DNA from: Marasmius tenuissimus
Lineage: Eukaryota > Basidiomycota > Agaricomycetes > Agaricales > Marasmiaceae
Direction of reading: 5' to 3'
DNA length: 64,000 nt
Assembly (NCBI GenBank): GCA_029532415.1
Contig: JAQOTA010000036.1
Location: forward strand, 1-64,000
Part shown: positions 58,001-64,000 of the stretch, piece by piece
How positions within the stretch are numbered: position 1 is the first letter of the stretch
Layout of the letters: each line of letters starts with the position of its first letter
Translations under genes and position numbers: made by a program
The notes under the pieces: model-generated
What the model saw: only the letters and a program-made list of their open reading frames with translations
Database searches by the model: none
What the model was told of the DNA's origin: nothing

Positions 58001-60101
58001 CTAGGCGTTCAAAGTCGTGGAGGTCAATTTCACGGCGATGAACTCGATGTCAGAGTCCGACTCAGCCGTTGGACCACATCCACCAGCAGAGATGGAGGTC
58101 GAAGCGTCCAAGACCAGTTCAACCACTTCGACGTCGTCTTCGTCGTCAGAGACTGAGCTGGTCTCAGTGATGGTCACACTGACGGATTTACGGGAGATGA
58201 TTGACGAAGGAGAATCTATGAGAGCGATTAGTGATTGACACTCGCAAGGAGTGACGTGGACGATACCTCTCGGTTTTCCAGCTGCCATACGACTACCCTT
58301 GGATGCAGGTGTCTGGGGGTTTTTCTTTGCCCGTTCTTTGTGCAAGGCAACCAAGGTGCCTTTAGTGGTGTTGTTTGGGTCACCACATCTGCCGCAACCT
58401 GTCAATAACGGATCAGCGAACCGTAGATAATAGTCTCCACTGCCCAAACGTACGAGACTCGTTAGGGTTGATTGACTTGCTGAAGCGACCATAACTGTGG
58501 AATATTTTCGCGGTCAGAGCAAGGCAGTATCTTCGAGGGAAAGAGCAGCGCACATCAGAGTACAATCAACACATTCTATGGCAGTGAATGAGTAAATAAG
58601 GGTGGCGAAAAGTCGACAACAACTCACGCCAGCGGAAGGGATGGTTGATGTCATAATCATGAGTAGTCTAAAAGTAAGTTAACGGAGTTGTCTGTCTCTT
58701 TGCAGGGATGAACTGACCGAAATGGTGATATCAGGCTTAGCTCTCGTGACTTTGCTTGCCCTGTAAAGGTGGAGAAATCACAGATGAGCGGAAGGCTACT
58801 GATGGAGGAGAGAAAGGTTGTCGTACCAGCTTTTGAACAGTGGCCCATGATTCTCTTGGAGGTTTCCGTTTATGATCCAACAAGCCAGATGACACATCTC
58901 ATGAGCGAGTGTCTTTCGGATTCTCTCTGACGGAAAGGTCAGCCGAGTGAAAGGTTGTGATTGATCATGGCAAGGAGACACCTTCGCAGTCCAATATCTT
59001 CGGAGCAAGCTCTATTTGACTGAGTCCGGCACCATCATTGCGTCCCCTGGGGGATATGCGTCAGAGGAAGAATGTGAATAGCCAATTGGGTACATACTTG
59101 TTCCATCTTGCCTTGCCAGCGGTGGTGTATAACTTCTTATTCCAACTAAGTTGCGTTTGCTGAGGTAGCCCGTTACCGAAGACAGCAGCGTTCATCTCGT
59201 GAAAGAAGTTTTGGGCATACTCAAAGAGTTGGGCAAGCCGCGTTTCCTCCAGTACCTTCTTACTCACACGCGGCTTGCGTTGGGAGCCTTGGGTGGGCGT
59301 GTTCGCTGCAGGGGCGGCTGTGGGAGTCTCCGGTAGCTTCGGTCCTTTTTTCTTCGCGGGGGTGGCAGGGTTTGAAACGCTTCCACCGGTGCTTGAGACC
59401 CTGACTTGAGGTACCTGAGGATGGGTAGTTGGTATGCGTGTCGGCTTCTTGGGACTTCGAGGCTCATCGCTGATGAAAATGTTGAGGAGAGCCAAGAACG
59501 TGAAGACGTTGGTACGTACTAGACCAATATTGCCTCATCTCTGCCCGGGGGAACATAGTACTCGTCTGTGGACTCCTCATCCTGATAGAAGGACAATCGA
59601 GGAAGCAGGATAGACTCGGTGCATTTTTGAGGGTTCGACTTGGTTCCTAACCCCGGGGTCTTTCCCTTGCTTGTAGCTGGCGCCTCACCCTCGGATTCCG
59701 TAGAGCTTTCAACGATACGCCTCGATTTCGGGAATGGCCTATCTCTGTTTTTCTTCCTGGGGACAGGCGTGCTTTTCACTGGCCTGCAAAATGATTGAGA
59801 GGGAATCAAGTAGTCGAATAGATAGCGTCTCACTCGTCCTCTTCATCAGAAGAAATTATAATGACTTCTTTGAAAGGCCTTTGGAAGGGCTTGACGGATG
59901 CTGGGGCGCGCACTCTGAGCACAGGTGTGAATCGTTGAGCCATACCTGCGCGATAATAGGAACTCACCTATCTTCCTCGCTATCCGGAACTACCTCGACA
60001 TTCGCCTTCGATTTCGATGGTGTACCTTTGTTGCCACTGTCAAGCCTCGAAGACCCCGAGTTTTTTTGTGTGCTTGTGCTAGTACTAGGTCTTGCGGACA
60101 T
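58001..60101 (-). CDS. GCNA/SprT-like metalloprotease with zinc ribbon
   Basis: Eleven exons on the minus strand (60101-59968, 59914-59834, 59783-59525, about 59462-59098, 59046-58982, 58926-58827, 58760-58718, 58667-58628, 58575-58554, 58494-58454, 58398-58001), 515 residues. A long disordered, charged N-terminus (SSDEEDE, ESSTESEGEAPA) precedes the SprT domain: FFHEMNAAVFGNGLP, ELAPKILDCEERIRKTLAHE MCHLACWIINGN with the HEMCH zinc/catalytic motif, then HGPLFKSWASKVTRA. A zinc ribbon is assembled from WQCVDCTLIYGRFSKSINPN and RCGRCGD. This matches GCNA/ACRC and Wss1-related proteins that remove DNA-protein crosslinks. The C-terminal tail (VSDDEDDVEVVEL, SDSDIEFIAV) resembles SUMO-interacting motifs. 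The boundary of the fourth exon is the only uncertain one. The gene is intact. Confidence 0.88.
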
Positions 60102-60312
60102 TTTCCAGCGAAGTTAGGGTATTCCCAGGAACCGTAGATTAATCGTATAATTCTGCTAACAGGTCAAGGTCGATTTAGAGCTCGAAAGCGAGGAGGTTCA
60201 CAGAGAAGTAGACCTGCAATGGACGTGGGGAACAATGTTCAAATCCCTCCTGCCGGCATACGCGGTGAATGTCACGTGGGCGTGGGGTGTACATGTGGCT
60301 GATCAGCGATAT
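60102..60312. promoter_or_regulatory. GCNA-like gene promoter region
   Basis: 211 bp between the ATG of the GCNA-like gene (minus) and the left TIR of the MITE at 60313. Promoter by position; no clear motif. Confidence 0.4.
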
Positions 60313-60774
60313 TAGGGTGTATTTGCCAGGTTTGAAACTAAAATTTTTTGTTTAGTTTCAAAATCCGAAATTTCGTGAGCGGAGCCGCCCCACTTCGATA
60401 AATACAAAACAAAAAACTCGTACGTACAAAATTTCTCCCAAATTCACGCAAACAGTCTCGTCACCAAGCGCCCTTAGCTTGTTCCCTGCGGGTCATTCCC
60501 CAGGCAGATTTGGACGCGCCTTGGATATATCAAGTCAAGGAAGCTGTCATTACCACGGCCGCTGCTTTTTGAGAGGCCAGCGTGCTTGATGATGAGTGAT
60601 TCTGGTAGTTCATGCAGTCGCCAACAGATAGGTGCAGGCCCCACACATAATTTTCCCGAAATTTTGGGATTGTGGGGCCGAAATTTACACAACTTTTGAC
60701 GGCTCAAAATTCTAGTTACAACTTCCTAAAATTTCGTTACGGCAGGTAGTTTCAAACCTGGCAAATACACCCTA
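60313..60774. mobile_element. 462-bp TIR element (MITE) with perfect 27-bp ends
   Basis: Both ends are identical inverted repeats, reading TAGGGTGTATTTGCCAGGTT followed by TGAAACT (60313-60339) and its exact complement at 60748-60774. The outermost TA could be the target-site duplication (left ...ATTAGGGTG, right CACCCTATT...), as expected for Tc1/mariner-type transposition. Internal sequence has no reading frame but is A/T-rich near each end (TTTTTTGTTTAGTTTCAAAA; AAATTTCG). The exact TIRs suggest recent activity, mobilised by a transposase elsewhere. Confidence 0.88.
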
Positions 60775-60998
60775 TTATAACTCAAAATCGAAGTACTGTA
60801 GACTCGCAAGCCGTCGGTCGGTGAATCAACCCCGGACCGGTGATGTGATCAGAGCGGAGTGTGAAATGGGTTAATTCACCAACCGACTGGTACGCTTCGT
60901 TTCATTTTTGGCGGGTCAGCCATTTGTGACTTTGGACTGTCACTTAGCCAGATTTTGCTAATCGACGCCTTCCGCGAACACAAAAATTTTTGCTCATT

Positions 60999-61497
60999 AG
61001 AGCATATTTGTACATATTAATACGAAATTGTGGAAACGAAAACTAGGCGCCAACTGCTGTAAAATCGCCGCCATTCTACTTGTGAATTTCATGTACAAAC
61101 CAAATGTGGAGCATGCGAAAATATACTCTATTTGATACTACACACTTCAAACTGTGTTGTTGCTGCGACAGAGAAGCAGAGCATGGCCATTGAACAACAT
61201 AACAAAAATAATGCGCTTTTGGTTATGGTTATGGCTGAGGGCCTAGGTGTTAACCTCAACGAACTGAGGAAGGATATAGAAGTGGAAGAGGGCAAGCATC
61301 CCCATCACTGCCGCCGCGACTGAGGATGACGCGCGTACACATAATTTCTTGGATACCTATTTATGTCAACTTTCGTGATTAGTTTTTGAGGTTTTACATC
61401 TAAATTTCAGGCAAATTTTGGGTGGGACCGTTCCCCACTTGAAATGGGTCTTGATCTACATTTTGGTATTAATATGTACAAATATGCTCTATTGTTC
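60999..61497. mobile_element. ~0.5-kb TIR element
   Basis: ATTAGAGCATATTTGTACAT continuing TATTAATAC (60999-61024) is matched in inverted orientation at about 61468-61494, with further partial identity inward (AAATTGTGGA versus AAAATGTAGA), about 35 bp arms with a few mismatches. The TA next to GAGCAT at both ends would fit a TA duplication. Inside, a 63-codon plus-strand frame (61132-61323, MAIEQHNKNNALLVMVMAEG) is not a recognised transposase. Non-autonomous element of a family different from the one at 60313. Confidence 0.6.
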
Positions 61498-62890
61498 CTC
61501 ACACCCAATATTGCATAAAAACTGTATATTCCTGGTCTATACCATTTATTATATGCTTCTAGTGGCACGAAAAAGGAAGAAAATGGTGAACTGACGACTT
61601 GATTGAGGAAACTGTGATGAATGAAGCCACGGAGTGCAAGTATGTCGTGTGTGTCACCTAGTGAGTAGCACACTATGCGGTACTGCGTCGCGGAAGGACA
61701 CAGTTCTGGAGCGTGTTGTGCATGAATACCTGAAAGGCTGGATACATATCCTCGCAAAGGAATTTGAGGGTTCATAGCTACTGTGCTGTCAAAAAGTGCA
61801 GCAAGTTGGATCTATCTGGTCAAATTTGAGCTGGAAATACACTAGAGTGTGGGAGACGTAACAGTCAGAGCCCAAAGATGAGAGATAGTTCTGATGGATA
61901 CGCACCAAAAAAACCCAGTCTCGCAGCCCACACATCCTCCAGCATCATAGGCTGAGATCCAAGATGCAACTGATTGATTCAGAGAGTGTTCGAAACGAGC
62001 GTTGAGAGTCGAGACTGAGCTGTTAATGAGACAAGCTGGGTGGATAGAGGAGTGGCATGGCTACAGAAGACTTCGTTTGCAAAGTACTGGAGTCCAGGTA
62101 GCTAAAAGAGGACTGTTGTCGGACGTTTGGCACAAAGGAACGATTTTATGAGAAGCGATGTTCATTGCAAGGCTTTGCAGTTCGAAAGTTGCGCGAGAGG
62201 AAGAAAGTAGGAGAAGGAGGCGGCAAAGGGCGCGAGGAAGGCACTCGACGGTGGTCGCGAGACTGGAATTTCTCTAAGTCCTTTGTCACAAATGCGTGAC
62301 ACGGTAAAATGTGAACAGAGCGTACCAGCCTACAGAGACCCCTCCCACCCGCAAAATCGCCGAAAATTTTCGGCATGTCCCAGGTCTCAAGGGAAATTGC
62401 CGAATCCAAAATTTCGGTCAAACTGGTCACGCGTCCCACCCCATGCCGAATTACTCGAAATGGTACAGTACTTCCTATCAGTCCCTATCGTTGCTCGTAA
62501 GGTATCTATTGCCACTTTACATGTGGAAACAACAGGGAGAGAATTAATGTTGCTTTTAGCGGGATAAGTCACCGAAGAAGTAGCATGAGTTTGGCACGAG
62601 TTCCAATTTATAAACGTTCTTCAGACCTCCATACCGCAGCGTGGGAATGCTGCTAAATATAGTATAAGGACCCGCAACAGCTTGACCTATGAAATGGTAC
62701 CGCCACCGAGCGCCACGGTCAGATGTCTTGAGGGAAGCATCGTTCTTTACTGCCACTGGCAACGCAGTCGTTTCGGGGTTTGCAAGGCTTCAGCGCTCAG
62801 CCATTACCAATGAAGAGATGGTGTCGCTCGCTGACCAACAATCGGCTCAATATCCTCAAGAGGCTTTTGGAGACAAGGACCAATGCAGAG
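61498..62890. other. no supported gene; part of a repeat at 62.28-62.47 kb
   Basis: Short frames only. From about 62280 to 62470 the sequence resembles the element at 28572-28780 and ends with TACTCGAAATGGTACAGTA (62452-62470), that element's terminal repeat, but the other end is not found, so it is a truncated copy. The region 62690-62890 is the probable 5' leader of the kinase. Confidence 0.45.
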
Positions 62891-62953
62891 ATGGTGTCAC
62901 CCACTGACCAGCAGTTAGCTCAACATCTTGAAGAAATTTTTGGAGACAAGGAG
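62806..62953 (+). repeat. 73-bp tandem duplication at the kinase 5' end
   Basis: ACCAATGAAGAGATGGTGTC (62806 onward) is repeated as ACCAATGCAGAGATGGTGTC (62879 onward), with ATCCTCAAGAGGC/ATCTTGAAGAAAT and TTTGGAGACAAGGA in each unit. Two units of 73 bp at about 80% identity. As 73 is not a multiple of three, the first copy is out of frame with the second, which is why I place the start at the second ATG (62891). Confidence 0.7.
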
Positions 62954-64000
62954 AAATTGCGAGTATTTCTGGAAAAGACGGGCGAGGATGCGCAGAAATG
63001 GTTGGATAAACTACAGCAGGTGAGCTTCGACTAACTTTTTGTGTGGCCCGTTCATTGCTCACTTATCTGCGTTATAGCTCATCGACAACTCCAATTTGAA
63101 TGTCACTAGTCAGTTGCGCTCTTCAATATTCACGGTGATGATCCGTCTTTCGAAACTGTCCGGGCTGCACCCGAAAGGTTTGTTATTGCAAGATGTTCGC
63201 AAGCTGGGCAGGCATCCTATCGCCGCTGGCGGGTTCGGAGATGTATGGAAGGGCATAATTGGACAGTCAGATTCAGAGGGACAGCTAGTGTGTTTAAAGG
63301 TGTCGAAGGTGTATGTGAAGAGCGACCTAGACGTCTTATTTAAGGTATGTCACTCCTTTGGCTTATTGTCGTTTCTCTCCATGAATCCGAAGAGCAGGAA
63401 TATCTGCGTGAAGCGATCATGTGGCGCCAGCTGAACCATCGGAATGTCCTACCATTCCTGGGGATTTTCTACTTGAAAGATGATAGCCAGTTCTGTCTTA
63501 TCTCCCCGTGGATGGAGAATGGTAATCTCTTGCAATACCTCAAGGCCACCCGAAGAGCAGATGTTGATCATATCGTACTGGTACGTCAATTGACCGATTT
63601 AATATTCGATACTTAGTTGCTCAACCAAACAGGCCTGTGATGTTGCAGCGGGTCTTGCGTATCTACACGGGGAGAAGGTGGTCCATGGGGATCTGAAAGG
63701 GGTGAGCAAGCATTCTTATTGATCATTGTAAAAACCGCCCATACCGTCTGTGCAGCTGAACGTCCTCATAACCCCGGAGGGCCGTGCTTGCATTGGCGAC
63801 TTTGGGCTATCTCGTATTGCGGACACTCTTGCCCTCAAATTGACCACGTCGACCACTCGTGCTGCCGGCACAGCCCGATGGCTTGCACGGGAGGTTTTGA
63901 ACGGTAGTTCAGGCCCTACCAAAGAAAGCGATGTGTACGCTTTCGCCTGCGTTTGTTACGAGGTATTCGAGCTCTTCTTCATCGTACACTCGTCACTTCC
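62891..64000 (+). CDS. TKL-type protein kinase, cut by window end
   Basis: Exons 62891-63019, 63078-63344, 63398-63580, 63633-63701 and 63756-63962 or beyond, all in frame. The N-terminal 85 residues (MVSPTDQQLAQHLEEIFGDK) are helical and precede a kinase domain: AAGGFGDVWKG (glycine loop), VCLKVSK (ATP-binding Lys), EAIMWRQLNHRNVLPFLGIF, ISPWMENGNLLQYLK, HGEKVVHGDLKG (catalytic Asp in an HGD loop), LNVLIT, IGDFGLSRI (DFG) and GTARWLAREVL, SDVYAFACVCYE. This is the tyrosine-kinase-like group greatly expanded in mushrooms, where HGDLKG commonly replaces HRD. ARWLAREVL differs from the usual ARWMAPE, so the APE Glu/Pro anchor is altered. The C-terminal lobe lies outside. Substrate unknown. Confidence 0.8.

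Noticed and set aside
1..64000. CRISPR arrays, bacterial operons, prophage or plasmid features
   Set aside because: No regularly spaced repeats; the introns, UTR-sized gaps and protein families are eukaryotic.

Overview
This window is nuclear DNA from a mushroom-type basidiomycete (Agaricomycetes). The evidence is genes split by many 45-65 nt introns with GT-AG (twice GC-AG) borders, F-box proteins with a coiled coil plus F-box N-terminus, a tyrosine-kinase-like kinase with an HGDLKG catalytic loop, a copper-fist factor, and a class of trichodiene-synthase-like terpene synthase common in these fungi. No ribosome binding sites, operons or CRISPR arrays are expected and none are seen.

Layout. 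(1) 1-3.2 kb: gene-poor. (2) 3.2-11 kb: two F-box genes, then a divergent pair of paralogous proteins with two CxxC knuckles whose starts are 347 bp apart. (3) 11-22.3 kb: a graveyard of large housekeeping genes, all on the minus strand: diverged and near-identical pieces of NUP192, a HUWE1/TOM1-like fragment, a broken ERCC6L2-like SNF2 helicase, and a nearly complete NUP192 with several lesions. (4) 22.3-31 kb: mostly empty, with a small GIY-YIG gene, a 209-bp MITE-like element and two strong hairpins. (5) 31-38.4 kb: remnants of a myosin-motor chitin synthase and of a terpene synthase, a foldback repeat, and two tandem, damaged copies of an unknown (possibly nuclease-like) family. (6) 38.5-60.1 kb: a dense block of intact conserved genes: HEM3, a UBE2W-like E2, a copper-fist regulator, a Mediator-like nuclear protein, a UVRAG/Vps38-like autophagy protein, a Puf4-type RNA-binding protein, RPS29, a P450 and a GCNA/SprT-like protease. 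(7) 60.1-64 kb: two TIR elements and the start of a protein kinase cut by the window edge.

The sharp switch at about 38.4 kb from a repeat- and pseudogene-rich half to an ordered housekeeping half is the main architectural message. In the right half most genes are back to back with short shared promoters and most introns could be placed so that the reading frame is kept to the base; where I give exon borders, the summed lengths are multiples of three. In the left half, disabling changes are often TGA/TAG/TAA codons in otherwise conserved frames, compatible with C-to-T decay, together with small frameshifts, some in homopolymers where assembly error must be excluded. I did not find an undescribed defence-like or biosynthetic system; the best candidates for novelty are the divergent CxxC pair, the tandem unknown family, and the clustering of gene fragments.
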